Source: Incurvaria masculella (Eukaryota; Arthropoda; Insecta; Lepidoptera; Incurvariidae). From it: a DNA stretch of 64,000 bases. This document shows, one piece after another, positions 9,550 through 21,779 of this stretch. Below the pieces are notes generated by a model. That model searched no databases. It had not been told where the DNA came from and saw only the letters and a program-made list of their open reading frames with translations. The stretch spans positions 5,417,001 to 5,481,000 of the forward strand of contig OX335652.1 of NCBI GenBank assembly GCA_946894095.1. Direction: 5' to 3'. Both the position numbers and the translations under genes were made by a program. Each line of letters begins with the position of its first letter. The first letter of the stretch is position 1.

Positions 9550-11790
9550 ATATCTAAGTTTTTTTTATTTCAAATATTTCACTGTAGGAACTCTACGTAA
9601 AAAAGGTTTATTTGTGTATCATTGTGTCAAAAGATTTTTTTTTAAATTATATTATGCCCATTCAAAGTCGGGACGGGCTGCTAGTAACGTATAAATTCAA
9701 GCTTCTGAAAATTAAGACCACCGCTTCGAATTACGAAACGGTTGAATAACTTTAGTATTTCGAATGGAATATCTGACATTTAGTTTTTCGTTGGTTACAA
9801 GCAATTTTCTCTGAATATATTTATCGGATTTCGATCAACCAATTCCAATAAAGCTAACAATCATTCAGAATTTTTGATTAAACTCGTTTCAGTCTATGAA
9901 TAAAACACTCTATTTTTATCCGCAGGGTTGGTCAGAGCATCCTAAAATTATCACCCGATTTCTTGTAATAGACGGATAGATCGACTGATCGTTCACGAGC
10001 GTAGAGTTTACAAATATTTACAATTGAGCTCAACAAATTAAATTGCAAATAACATCACGCTTGTTCACGTAACAGTATAGTTGATTGAGCCATATCATTT
10101 TGAAATATTTTAAAATGAGTTACAATAAAAAATGAGTTTGACCGATTGATAATGTGAAATACATAGACTCCCCGCTGTATTTAACATAATTTTAACTACA
10201 AAGGATATACCCGAAGAGACAGGCTGGAGTTTTGTAGGAACCGCCGTGCCTTTCACACGCTGCTCTACCCGTACTGCCTCGCCTCGAATCATGGTGCGTG
10301 TAGAAAATGAATATTCGAATTTCTCATAAAACAGCAGGGATAAAAGCACGAAACTTTATATAAATATATGCATGTGTTGAAAAGACACTGAATATTACAT
10401 AAAATCTGCATAAATCCAGACGAATAATCCAAAATCCTGCTCGTACCCATAGCACGGCTATGTTTAAAACACTGCAACCTAAAAACACGAAATTCCTCGC
10501 GTTCGTAGTCCGAATCAGAATCAGAAGTTTATTAGAGTCGTCTCACATTCTCCTGTCGGATGCGAGGGAAACACTTTCAGCTTGGGTCTACGAAATATTT
10601 GTACCAAATTGAGTAAGTCAAGTGAAGCAAGCCGGGCCGAGCCTGTTGTCGCTTCAGAGAAAATTGTTTGCTACCTACGCCTTCCAGGGTTTCGTATCGT
10701 CGTATGTACATCGGATTCAGTGTGCACTTTCTTCCGATGAACATTGGGTTCGAAATGGCTTGGACAGTGGAACAGATGCTAAGAATGGTTTATTTATTGG
10801 GGTTAGTCTACATTTCTGTGCAACGATGCCTACCCTGCCGTGTATGGATCATCAATGCACGTTTAACGTTATCTGAAACGGTAAGGTATCGAATATTTAC
10901 CCTCCATCTTTTACATTTACATACATATTACCATATGGATTTCTCTGAAGGTAATGCAGAGAGGATAGACGATAGGCCTTACATCTTTTTTACACGGGTT
11001 CGTCATTGGTCTGATATTCGTTTAGGATTCCAAGGGTTTTTTACATCAAAAAGTTTTTTTGTTGGAGTTAAGTGGCATCAACTAGTAGCTTATAAGGGTA
11101 GGATATAGGTATGTATAAACAAACGAATGCGTATTTATTGCCCCAACCATATCTGAGATCGGTTCAGATCATTTTCAACCTTTTATCTGCGCTGAAAATT
11201 CCTTTAATATAAAATAATCTTTGACGTAGAAAGGAAGCAAGATTTTATATGTATATGTTAAGATAGAATGCATCATGTGAATCATGTTTTATGGATTAAT
11301 TAAACTTTCTGTGGTGCAGGAATATATTGGAAAAAACATAGATTTTTATATACATTATTAAAGTTATTATACTTTTTAAATAAGTTTTTTTTATTATATG
11401 AATTAGATTATTGGTCATACAAGAAAACGAAATGACATGGTGAGAGTACAGCTATCGAACGTATTAACTCTAGCTTCTTTAAAATGGTGTTCAATTCAAA
11501 TTGAGTGAACTGGTAAAGTCAGTAAAGTTCAGTTCACTACGCCGAAAAACACGTCGTTTGATAGTTAAACGCAATTAAACGAAGATATAATTACTACCTT
11601 GCCTGTTCATCTGGCGAGTAAATTTACCATAGTGACCTCCAGGTCACCTGAGGGGTGCTGGTGACGCCTGCCTCGATTTCGGCAACATACATTCCGTTAA
11701 AATATATTAGAACTTTGACAAATAGCAAATTAAATTAAAAGCCCATATTTATAACTAAACTACTTAATTGCGAATAGCAAATTAAATAAA
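9550..11790. other. No recognisable gene
   Basis: Mostly AT-rich. A 146-codon ORF at 10668-11108 overlaps an 84-codon ORF in another frame; its composition is ordinary, no motif is visible and I do not treat it as a gene. Positions 10200-10300 and 10500-10720 are less AT-rich but match nothing I know. Confidence 0.4.
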
Positions 11791-11796
11791 CATAAA

Positions 11797-12187
11797 GGGG
11801 CTCGTGGCTCAGAGGCGAATTGGTTTGCCTTCCATCCCTGAGATCTGGGGTCAAATCCCTGCCCCGTTCATGGACCCTTTTCATTATTTTTGTGAGCTGT
11901 TCCGTGGTCCGGAATCCACGCAAAACTGTAAGTCCCCTTCTCCAACGAGGTGGTAGAGTAAAACCTGCCCGGGTTGGTACCATGGCATTGGATAAAAGAT
12001 TTTTAAAGCGCCACAGATAAAGGTTCCGTGTCTTCCATCTAATTCAATATAGCCGTGCTCATAAAAGGAAGGTACTGGTATGACACCTTATTTCTCCGGG
12101 AATGGGATATATTACGCTTATATCATGAAATGATATATGCATGATGATAGGCATGATAATAACCATCCATTCCAGTCACATAAAAAG
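11797..12187 (+). mobile_element. tRNA-headed SINE, full length
   Basis: Box A tggctcagagg (11805-11815) and box B-like ggtcaaatccc (11849-11859), a 'gtgagctgttccgtggtccg' spacer, then the common body from about 11902, including 'gcccgggttggtaccat' (11968-11984). It ends in a short A-run near 12186. Near the 3' end it has an extra palindromic atgatat-type patch (12123-12165). Confidence 0.88.
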
Positions 12188-12189
12188 TC

Positions 12190-13670
12190 TGCCTAGATAG
12201 AATATAAAATAAAATATTTACCAATTTGCACTAAAATACCTAATCATTCAAACACTTTATTTATGTAAGGTACATACTTTAATAACATGAACCACTTTAC
12301 GCGTGACTATTTCGTGTCTTACAAGCAGGTGCGATGGGAACATTCTGTCTACAATTTGACGTGGTACTGTTACAGAAGTAAAAAGGGTGTGTCAAGATGC
12401 TGTCATATTGGAAAGGTCCCCCATTGTCAATGTACGAAATCCGAGCTGGGATCGTAAGTAATTTACATGGGCACGACAATGCGTACTCCTGCGGTCAGTC
12501 GTTAGTTGGCGACCCTTCGAATCTTCCTGCGACCTTATCAAACATTTACCCGCATCGGTCCGGCTCGGGGAACTTACTTTCTGCCTGGTCCATGTGTTTT
12601 TCCGAGATTTCTTTTTTATTTTTGGGAGGAAATGCGAGATTGGTTCGTCCATAAATTAAGCTGGGGTGCAATTGTGATTTCAACGACAAGAAACCTTTCA
12701 CAAATAAAAGTAATTTTATATATGAAAACAAATAAAACAAATATTTGCACATACATTGTTTATTGTTTATTCATCATCCACAGACAGTACACTGCTTTCG
12801 GATTTGTCATATTTTATAATTAGCCAGTTCGGCAATCCCAGCGAAGAAGAACTGGCAAGAAACTTCGCTCGTTTTTTTTCAACGTCCACTTAGTCTAAGT
12901 TTACAATATTAATTAGAATCACAGATAAAAACGCTTAAATAGCTAACTTAATATCAATTGAAGATAATCAACAATTCATGTCATATGCAATAGTTCATGA
13001 CAAATATCAGTTTATTTGTAAAGACCATGCCCGCCATCTAACATGTTGCCAATTGGAGCAAGCCAGTCCCCACAAACAGCACCCGTTCACTATCATCACG
13101 CCGGGCACAGCCATCATCAACCATATTTTAGGGAAAGAGAAAACGAAGAAAAGATAATATAAACAATAAAAAAAATCTATTCATCCAATAATCTAATCAA
13201 AACATTGGTATTTCAAACAAATTTTTGTCACGTCTCTTTTCCACTATACTAAACAAAACTAACAAACGGGAATGCACGCATTCACCGTCGACTGTCGATT
13301 AATCCAAAGGGTTGGTAAAGTGCTTGCACAACTTTTATGGTAAGTACAACCTGCTATCCTTCAATCGTGGTCTAAAAAAACATTTCAAAGCCCATAGGCG
13401 TTTTTGGGTACCTCTTCGGTAAGGGTTGGTTATCTAAGCTTGCAATGAAATAATGTAATATGTGGTTTTGAGGCTGTTGTTCATGCGGAGTGCAGAATGT
13501 TTTTATTAATGCTAGGTTTGATGGGAAAAAGGTATAACTTAATTTCAGAGGCACCAGTTTACCTTTGTGTATCGAGTGAATTAGTGCTAGTAAAAGTTAT
13601 GGAGTTAAGTAACATATAATGATGTCGAACTGAATACCTGCACAGTACACAATAAATACAGATATACTTA
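12190..13670. other. No supported gene
   Basis: Positions 12390-12660 give overlapping 85-105 codon frames on both strands, which looks like old repeat DNA (the minus strand reads 'gggggacctttccaatatga', a string I associate with lepidopteran repeats). The rest is AT-rich and featureless. Confidence 0.4.
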
Positions 13671-13679
13671 ACCGTTTAA

Positions 13680-13805
13680 CCCCTGTTTTCACAACCTCAA
13701 GCTACCTGAAATCCGATAGTTAACTTTCGGTTACATTGCATTTTTGTATGGTGTAACCGAAAGATAACTTGGGATTTTTGTAACTGGATGTGGTGGAACC
13801 GGGCG
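13680..13805. mobile_element. 126-bp foldback MITE with TAA duplication
   Basis: Flanked by TAA at 13677-13679 and 13806-13808. The two halves pair through most of their length, best at the centre: gttaactttcggttaca (left) against tgtaaccgaaagataac (right). The outer ends are more diverged (cccctgttttcac against cgcccggttccac). Harbinger-type by duplication length; non-coding. Confidence 0.75.
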
Positions 13806-13809
13806 TAAG

Positions 13810-15725
13810 AATATTAAAATTCTGATAATAACAAAAATAATGCTAATTAAAATCAAAATTAACCCAATGTTATTCCGATAGTCTTCATAAACATTTCACT
13901 TCTAATCAAAAAACTAATGAAATATCACGTAGTTCTACAAATATTTTCCTTTCACGTTTGCGTGCTAAAACTTTGTAAAACTCAACAATGAGTGGTAGAA
14001 GTCGTAAAAGCCAGCGCAAAATGTTGCCATTCCAAAATTTTACACGAAACTCCTGAAAACATATTTTATGGTCACTTTTATGGGTAGTTTACTACCGTAA
14101 ATGTTTCTATGTAGATATCCAGTATCATAAAGCCTTTGACTAATAAATACCTTGACATATTTAGCTTAGTTTTAATTATTTAGTAAGTTTGACAATGGTA
14201 TATGCCAGAAACTGTAAGATGTATGCATGTTTTTTGTTATTCCATGTATTGTTGTAAATCCTAATTATCTATGCCTTAAAATAACAAAAATATGACATGT
14301 ATGAGTGTAGCTTGTAGACCAGCTAAACAAGAATATGACGAATACAAAATACAATACAATACAATCGAAAAATTACAGCCGTGGCAAACTTTATGGAATG
14401 TGGTTTTAAGATAAATCTATTTTTGATTATGCTTTTAAATATATGCATTTTTCACCCATTTCTTTATATTTTTTGCCGAAATATTATAAAGATTGTATTA
14501 AAGATATATTTTATTCTTAACACCTACTCATATTGTCATTAAATTTGATAGGCTTTTAACGAATGAAAACAGTTTTATATTGAATGAAAAAGGTTTATTA
14601 TTTGTGTGTGTATGATACGACATTACCGTTATCTAATTATTTGCGGTTATGTCATGATTTTTGTACATTGAAGCATTATAGTGAGATCTTAAAACAATCA
14701 GCAAAAATATTGGTGTAGATTCTGCTTTATATGAATATCCAGACGACACATTTGTTCTTGCACAAAATCATAACTATTTAAAAATAATTTTAATGACAAA
14801 GGCAATTCACTGGGTAATCTTCAAGTGGGCCTCCCCGCTCAACTCACCATACAAACGGGGAAAGAAAATCATGCCCATATTTCTCGTCAGAGATCCAAAA
14901 TTTAGCTCAAAATAGCTTTATTTCATCGAACTTGATGTCTGATCACCGTTGGCATTGTACAATTGTGTTTGGTTTCTAAGTTGTAAGGTCAGAAAGTTTG
15001 AATTTTTCGCGTGTTTTATACAATAACTTTGGAGCTGGATTACTCAACGATATAATGTATATACCTTAAAAAGATTCGTCATCAGACATAGCTTGTTTCA
15101 TGAAAATGTATAATCAATTTAGTTTTTGTTAGATTTTTGACTACAGCGGTCGTGGTTTAATTTTAGCTATAAGTCGTTTTGTAATTAAAAAATTCGTAAA
15201 TCTTCCCAAATCAAACACTATGCTCATTTTGTGCTTTGTGGATGTGTTGCATCCCCCTAATCACGGAGCCTGTCTTTTTCTCTGAAACATAGAAGGTCCC
15301 AGAGCGCAATAGGACAGTTTTGTACCATACCGGCGAATGGGACACCTTAAAACTGTTTTGCATTGTTTCATATAAAATTGAAAAACATGAATACTTCACA
15401 AACATTCAGACGTAAAAACCTTTCTTGTTTTATTATGCATTCCCGCTTTTCATTTTCGCCAACCCACTATTTTATTGTTTGAATAAAGCTCCGAATACGT
15501 TTGAGTTTTACAACGCGCTCGGCTCTTTACGTACTGAATCGTCGGTAAGTTAAGAGCGCAGCGGCGGCGGTATTCATTCCACTTAAAATTTTGCTCCCCA
15601 ATACTGTGTTCGTTGTGTACTAGAATATGTTTGTATTCATAGGGCATGAATGGCTAACTCATCATCATATCAACCAATCTCACCGCGATCTCGAAGGAAT
15701 TAGGTACCTTGCTAGGACCCTGCTT
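13810..15725. other. No gene seen
   Basis: Long AT-rich interval. The 14815-15175 segment has a more even composition and a repeat-like look, but no second copy was found in this window. Confidence 0.45.
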
Positions 15726-15732
15726 TTACAAG

Positions 15733-15850
15733 CAAGCAACATTGAGCTGGGTGGTAAACACGGCCAATTTGCATTGCCGCTTCGGCCATTCGTTCATCCA
15801 ATGCGATGGTGCCACCCAGAGCAGGATTAAACTAACCAGTTAGGCGGGGA
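15733..15850 (-). repeat. SINE body fragment
   Basis: The minus strand carries 'atggccgaagcggcaatg' and 'catcgcattggatgaacg', the central body of the common SINE. Both ends are missing. Confidence 0.65.
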
Positions 15851-16179
15851 CGTATAGGCATAGATCACTACACAGGCTGTCCCAGAACTCAACGTCAAGC
15901 GGGAACGAGTTTGGAGGCCCGTTACCCAGGCAAAAATAAGAAAAGTATCCACATTGCCACTCCTTGTTCTTATCGGTTTGATCATAATAGTCTTAAAATA
16001 CTTAAGCTGACAAGAATGCGACAACTAAGCTTGGTCATGCTGCCTGGTTGCAATTTAATAATACTTGTTTCCAAATATTTGTGTGAAAGTGATGTAATAT
16101 ATGCTACAGTTATTCGAGAAAATAACTGTAGCTAACCACTAAAAGCTTTGGCCTCTTACTGGAAATTATTCTAGGCTTC

Positions 16180-16260
16180 TTGATGTGTGACCTTTCGACC
16201 GTTAAGTCTTGTCGTGGTTCGGACTCCACGTAGAGCTGTAGGTATTCCCTCACCTACTTT
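16180..16260 (+). repeat. 5S-headed SINE fragment (head/body junction)
   Basis: Contains 'tcgtggttcggactccacgt' and 'agagctgtaggtattccct', the junction characteristic of the 5S-headed group. It is cut off on both sides. Confidence 0.55.
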
Positions 16261-16304
16261 CATATTTAGTATAATACACCTCATGGAAACTAAATTCCTT
16301 ATAT

Positions 16305-16597
16305 ATTGGACGCATAGATAAAAAGGAAAGAGATCGATCGGAGATCGAAAAAGGATCTAGCGCGCCAATCAATTTTCCAAAACTACCAACCCAACATAAA
16401 CGTACATACCCCTTGCAAACATTGTCGTAGACGTATTGAACTTGACGAAACGCATTTTTATAACACATTCACGCGCGGTGGCAATGTTTCGATTGTTTGG
16501 CATACGACACACCGCCGGATTCCTATACGGTCACTTTGGCTATACGGCGGATAGAGATATCGACCGCGTGCCACTTGTCCTTCCTTTCTCTTCAGTG
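16305..16597 (+). repeat. Unclassified repeat J, copy 3
   Basis: Shares 'tagcgcgcc', 'aattttccaaaac', 'gcaaacattgtcgtagacgt', 'cgcgcggtggcaatgttt' and the tail 'cttcctttctctt' with 51510-51780. It is directly followed by a SINE fragment. Confidence 0.65.
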
Positions 16598-16704
16598 ATT
16601 GCACGGCTATATAGTACAGGATGGAAAACAGGGACCATTGTCATGCCGTTTCGACCGCCTTTAATTCAATCCGATGGTAACAACCCGGACGGGATTAAGT
16701 AGAT
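16598..16704 (-). repeat. SINE body fragment
   Basis: The minus strand reads 'atcccgtccgggttgttacc' and 'ggcggtcgaaacggcatgac', the SINE body without head or tail. Confidence 0.65.
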
Positions 16705-17499
16705 GTTGGTGACAAAGGAGACCAACATATTTATATGGCACCCAGAACCCAAAGTAAAAAATAAAAATTCGTTGTAATTAATTTAAATTCCAACAAACTT
16801 TATGCACCGCACCTTTTATGGATATATTCAATGTAATAAATAAAAAAATAAGTAAACAAATATTCCTATTACTACTTACTACAAGCAAAAAAAGTATAGG
16901 GTGCTAGATATTCACTGTTAGCAAGTAAGTATAACCAGCCTCGCCATAATGCAAAATATCTGATCGAAATAATGATATTATGATAACATATATTAGCATT
17001 GCTTCACTTTATTCATAGCTCTGGTAAATTTGCATGAATATATGCCACGCTCTCATTTTACCGCCGCAGTTTGACGACAGTATTGCGGGCTCATTTTCTG
17101 ACGGTTGCTTGTTTACGCAAATGCGCAGAACACGGTTGCCGGGTGTGTAAATATATTAATATTGCATTTTCCTGTTATTGCTATACTTGGTTTATTCGCT
17201 TTTGCATGTTTTTTGTCTTTAATATTGTTAAATTATCGCACCCTCCTTACTGTTTTAAGTAAATGTACAAATGTGTACCAAATAAAATCTGTCATGGCTG
17301 GTCCTCTAACAAAAGCCTTGCTTAGTTGAGAACCAGCTGTATTTCTGTACTAGTTCTAACAGTATTTATGCAATAAATTTATTAGATTTGATTTGATTTG
17401 TATCTAGTTTTTTATTTTAACGTTATTAAATGATATATAGCTTGATCCAATACTCAGTCTTCACACGGATCTTATGCCCTTTAACTCCTAAATATTCAT

Positions 17500-17780
17500 G
17501 TAAAGATTGGGGCCGTACAGGTGCACGCAAAAAGGGAGCGCCGCCTCCGCCGCTGCCGCCGCAGCCTCCGCAGTGCCACCGGCGACAAACAGACGAAACA
17601 ACCGCATGTTTGTGGAGCGGCATTTTTAATTCATTTTTCGTCGCCGTCGAACAAAAATATAAATATGCAGACCGACATTCGTAGCTCGCTCATTCAATTA
17701 CGGGGTTAGCCCTCGGGAAATATGGCGGCCGCAGTATCCGCCGGGAGGGGATACGCACGCAGTCTCAGCAGGCCTCTTCC
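17500..17780. promoter_or_regulatory. GC-rich island with CCG repeats
   Basis: A pyrimidine-rich CCG-repeat stretch (17537-17585) is followed by TATAAATA (17658-17665) and a second GC-rich stretch (17700-17780) with atggcggccgc. Frames on both strands are open and proline- or glycine-rich, as expected from a CCG repeat. A promoter or 5' UTR is possible, but no splice-bounded exon is clear. Confidence 0.2.
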
Positions 17781-17954
17781 TAGCATTCCTTAACCAGGAA
17801 TCAGGAATCCTTAGTCTATACAACCGCTTTTATAGCGATTTTCACAGCGAGTTTTTCGACGGAAAAGCTTAATCATTAAAAAAAACGATATTCCGGAATA
17901 TTTTCGTCGAGAAAATGGGTTTGAAAACCGCTAAAGTTTTCTAGTTTTCTTTTC

Positions 17955-18100
17955 TATATGGGCGGGCTTAAAGTAAGGAAAGGACATACAGTTAACAGGA
18001 ATTCTAAACTACGGAAGAGCTCTCATTCGTGACGAAATATACTTAACTAATTAAAAAATAGAAAGAAAGTGATTCATGAAAGGGGCCTTTAACAAAATCT
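17955..18100 (-). repeat. SINE fragment, diverged
   Basis: 'gggcgggcttaaagtaagg', 'attcgtgacgaaatatactt', 'gaaagaaagtgattcatga' correspond to the spacer region of the tRNA-headed SINE on the minus strand. Confidence 0.5.
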
Positions 18101-18250
18101 AATTGTGATTAAAATAAATTGTTATTTCGAAATGCAGTAAAATTACAATTTATTTAGCCATTTCTGGCTGCCTAGCAGTATAGGCACACATACATACACA
18201 TCTACGCTTCTCGATCGAGAGGCACGGCCCGAACCACTTGGTCACGAACG

Positions 18251-19019
18251 TTTTAATGGTTCCGTACCCAAAGGAACACAAAAACGGAACACTATTTCTA
18301 AGCCTCCACTGTCCGTCCGTCCGTTCGTCCGTCCACCCATCCGTCTGTAACAGGGCGGTATCTCATGAACTGAAATGTTCACAGAGTGTGTATTTATTTT
18401 GCCGCTATAACAACAAATAGGTAAAATTAAAAGATATTAAAAATTAAAGGGGTGCCCCATACAAAAACGTGTTTTTTATGTTAAGGCGCTAGGACTAGCC
18501 AACTACTCGCGCCATACAAATGCACTTTTTAACAAATGTAATAATATGTAGTGAAACGCTTCAGCAAATCCAAATAGAACTCCAGACTGATAATGGATTG
18601 TTAATATTTTTTGATTCCATCATTTATTTAAATAAAAATAAAAATAAAAAAGTTGATTTTTCTCATTAGAAATCTGAAAGTAATTCGATTTCTAGATATA
18701 AGCAAAAACAGCATATATGCATAAACAAAAAGTTCCATTTGCTTTTAGATTTCTACATTTAGTCAAAAAAGTTCGGAAATGGACACCGTTTCCGCAATGT
18801 ATTTTGTATAGAAAAAGGAAACATACATTAACGAAAATAGGTTGATTCCTAGACAAGGAATCATATATTGTAAGAATGACACTTATAATTGTCAGACTTA
18901 GTTAGTTAACTTGGGGTGCCTCGTCTAACTTTGCGATTTGGCTAGTACCAGGGCCTTAAATCTAGTACGATGATAGGAAACCCTTCGTGTGCGAATCCGA
19001 CTCGCACTTGGCCGGTTTT
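18251..19019 (-). mobile_element. MINE-2-like MITE, copy 4, split by a TTAA insertion
   Basis: The right part (18251-18484) starts with 'ggttccgtacccaaagg' and holds the gtcc run and the 'ttgccgctataacaacaaat' core. The element then stops at TTAA. It resumes after a second TTAA (18956-18959) with 'agtacgatgataggaaaccc' and ends in 'cgactcgcacttggccggtt'. The two parts join without loss when the insert and one TTAA are removed. Confidence 0.88.
18485..18955. mobile_element. 471-bp TTAA-flanked MITE (piggyBac-like)
   Basis: Flanked by TTAA at 18481-18484 and 18956-18959. The first 18 bases, ggcgctaggactagccaa, match the inverted last 18, ggccctggtactagccaa, at 15 positions. TTAA targeting with short inverted repeats is the signature of piggyBac-type elements. 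There is no ORF of any length, so it would need a transposase supplied elsewhere. A partial second copy lies at 45482-45682. Confidence 0.85.
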
Positions 19020-19970
19020 CAAATAAAATTAACTGATTCTTGGATTTCTTCTGATTATTTACTTATTCTGGGTGAAATCATTATGTTTAGAAAAAGTGCC
19101 AATTAAGATAAAGAGTCGCTAATAAGAGATGAAAATAAACATTGTGAAATCGGTATTTCTTATGTATTCATCGGGAAAACCTTTTTAGCGGTAACCGTCT
19201 GCCGCCTGCTTTAACAGGGCACCCCTCAGACTGCGCTGTAGAACGATATTCGGGATTTGTAACTCCTACCACACTCCCCATGGACGTCCCCGCTCCTTGA
19301 TGGCCGGATGCGGTAAATCAATATGCAAAAAGTATAAGAATACGTTAAGTAAGTCCAAATTGCAGGAAAATTTTTGAACATAGATTTTTTTTTAGCATAT
19401 TGTGTTTAATTTTATTATGTGTATATTTAAAATAAGCGAAAAAAATATTTATTTAAAAGCAAGCGAAAAATAATTTCTTTAAAAGCAGAAATTCATTATT
19501 AGCATACTAGTGATCTATATGTAAAATAATAACACCAAAAAGAAAATAATTAATACATAATATACTCCTTTCTCATCGCGTATGATCCCGAAATTTACGT
19601 CCCTTTATTTCCACTTTTCCCAACATTCTCAACTTTATCACATGACTTTATTAAATTGTCGTGGGATTGCCAAGTAATTTTTTATTTTATATTTTAAATA
19701 TTTTAATACAGATTTCTAATGTCAATATGGTCAATATAAATATTAATAGGTAACTAAATTAGAAAATATGCACTGTAATTTATGACTAAATAGGTGCTTA
19801 AATAGATATTAACTAAAATGACTGACTTGGTTTGGCATAAGATCTCAGATTCGTAAATATAGGGTTACAAAAAATGTAATTTGGAAATATAGTCAGCTAT
19901 ATAGTGTATCAACTTGTTAACTCAAAATGTACGCTTCAAACTTCATCCACAATGAACTTACACGGGGGCC
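19020..19970. other. No gene seen
   Basis: AT-rich, with poly-T and poly-A runs. No repeat copy was recognised. Confidence 0.5.
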
Positions 19971-19975
19971 TTGAA

Positions 19976-20090
19976 TAGTCAGTCAGTCAGCGTGTTTGGG
20001 TCCACGGCTGGACATACGCCTCTACAATTTTCCTCCAGTCCTCCCGGCCCTCGGCGGTACGGAACCACTGATTTATCCTTTATATACTTA
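19976..20090 (+). repeat. Interspersed repeat H, copy 1
   Basis: 'agtcagtcagtcagcgtg', 'ctggacatacgcctctacaa' and 'cggtacggaaccactgattt' are shared with 45683-45790. I associate this string with lepidopteran non-LTR element debris. Confidence 0.6.
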
Positions 20091-20412
20091 TCCAATGCCC
20101 TGTTAGAACAGGAAATCTGTAAAAAAAACTAGTTTAGATGTTAAGTCAAGGAAACAAACAAATACCCGTACAGTTAAAAAAAATGATGACGTAGAACTTG
20201 TGTGTGGAAGATGAAGGGTGGCGGGCTTTCAAATCATATAAAAAACTTAATTTTAATTACAAAATGCTACATTTTTCACCCGAGAATGAAACTTGGAGCA
20301 GAAAATGGAGCTTTTTCTATTTGAAATAATTTGTTCCTCCAAATGAGCGGGCCAAACCACTAAGAATTGTGAAACTCTAGGATCAGCGGCGGACTTAAAA
20401 AAAAATCCCTAG

Positions 20413-20722
20413 ACATTTTGGCACAGCGGATTGATATCCAAGCTGTACCGTCTCCGGGTGCCAGACAGACTAGTTCTCATCCTTCGGGATTATCTTAGAG
20501 AACGAAGTTTTCGCTACAGATTCGAGGGAGCGCTCTCGTTGCCTCACCCCACGCTGGCCGGAGCTATGCAAGGATCCGGGCTATTCCTTACACTCGCTCG
20601 GAGGATGTTGGACTGGCCCTGTTCATGGATGGCACTGCCCTCTACCGGACAGGACCATTTGGCCAATCACGAGGATCGCAGTGAACCCCGAGAACCTGCA
20701 TCCGTCCCATCTTCTCCTACGC
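20413..20722 (+). pseudogene. Jockey-type LINE reverse transcriptase, multiply deleted
   Basis: A relic of the reverse transcriptase of a Jockey-like non-LTR retrotransposon. One frame (20413-20600) reads TFWHSGLISKLYRLRVPDRL, then the LRDYL segment and AGAMQGSGL, the decayed form of the AGVPQGS motif. A second frame (from about 20613) gives VGLALFMDGTALY, which corresponds to the catalytic (F/Y)ADD motif with both key positions changed (MDG instead of ADD). A third part near 20700 reads RPIFSYAA, matching the SPVFAYAA-type motif of the LINE C-terminus. Whole stretches between these motifs are missing, so it arose by internal deletions plus frameshifts and cannot be active. Repeat G follows at once and may be its 3' untranslated region. 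Confidence 0.8.
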
Positions 20723-20739
20723 CGCTAAAAATTTTTTTT

Positions 20740-21030
20740 AATGTAAAGCGCGGTATATGGCGTACACTAGGACCTCTTAAGGTGCCCGATGACGCACATG
20801 AGCTTTCGAACTTTTAAGGGGGCTGCGAAAACCATGCCGGCCGGCCAGGTGCTTCTTCACACCATTGTTTGATGGATCCCAGATTTACGGGCCCTATGGG
20901 ACTTAGAAGATCGGTTGGTTCGTTGGTTTTTTCCGCGTTGGCGATGATAGAAAGGGCACGCAGGGACAGCTTTATGCAGCACACAGAGAGAGACCCAACA
21001 TCCCTTCGGAGTTGGAGGGTCTCTATATTC
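20740..21030 (+). repeat. Repeat G, copy 1 (possible LINE 3' region)
   Basis: Runs from 'agcgcggtatatggcgtaca' through 'ggctgcgaaaaccatgccgg' and 'ttttttccgcgttggcgatg' to the 'gacccaacatcccttcgg' end. Related copies: 24850-24960 (minus), 34395-34720 (minus) and 56547-56930. Opposing 106- and 132-codon ORFs here are shadows. Its position just after the Jockey relic suggests it is the 3' end of that LINE family. Confidence 0.65.
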
Positions 21031-21265
21031 AAAGACACCTTGGGGTCGTCGTCGAGACTCAGAGCCCGTATCGAGTCCAGGGAGCCAAGCAGGCCACGCC
21101 CCGAAACTTCTTGCAACGTTCTATTGCAGTTTTGTGGGTTGCCAGATTGGGCGCTTAGTCGGCGCGGGCGTCCGCCAATAATATTATAATAACAAGCGAA
21201 ATACAGAAACATAAAAAATTACTCACCTTTAAAATACTTTCAAATTTATTTTTTCTAAACCTTAA

Positions 21266-21600
21266 TCTATACTAATAATAAATCTGTAAGGGGTGTTCAT
21301 GGAGTAAGTTGCTTTATTTTCTAATATACTTCGTTTATAGACTTTATGTATGATACTAAGACCAAATTGATGACTTTTAGAAATCAGTTCTGTATGTATG
21401 TATGTATGTTCCTCCATAACTCTTAAACCGATCATCCGAATTCAATGAAACTTACTACACGTATATGTAAATACACGGGACATAATTCAGTTCCGCTTAC
21501 CTCAAGATGTTGCTGTCATACAAACCGGAATTCTCCGCGCGGCTCGGCGGGAGGGCTGCGGTTCTAGGGGGAAGGGGGGGGGGGGGGCGGCGCCCCCTTA
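21266..21600 (-). repeat. Ubiquitous lepidopteran repeat ending in a G-run
   Basis: Begins with 'tctatactaataataaatct', the usual terminus of this repeat in reverse, and runs through 'cataactcttaaaccgatca' to a GC-rich head. A 14-G run lies at 21574-21587, next to cggcgcccc. Non-coding. Confidence 0.6.
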
Positions 21601-21779
21601 CTTTTTAATCACTATGTGCCTTTATTTCTTCGTTTACTTCTTCATACGGTTTTCATTAATATAAGGAGCGATCAACGAGCAAGGATTGCGTATGCAATTT
21701 TGAAATACTTAATACAAACCATAAGAGAAAAATTAAAACTATGTACTTGAAAATTGTAGGTGTTAAAAAGGCCTACAGA

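Noticed and set aside
10668..11108. 146-codon plus-strand ORF
   Set aside because: No domain or motif, another ORF overlaps it in a different frame, the composition looks random, and no splice or promoter signal supports it. A protein search could reverse this.
17426..17684. Proline-rich and glycine-rich ORFs on opposite strands
   Set aside because: Both result from the same CCG/CGG repeat; there is no independent evidence for translation.
20814..21212. 132-codon minus-strand ORF and its 106-codon opposite
   Set aside because: Both lie over repeat G; other copies of the repeat do not keep these frames open.
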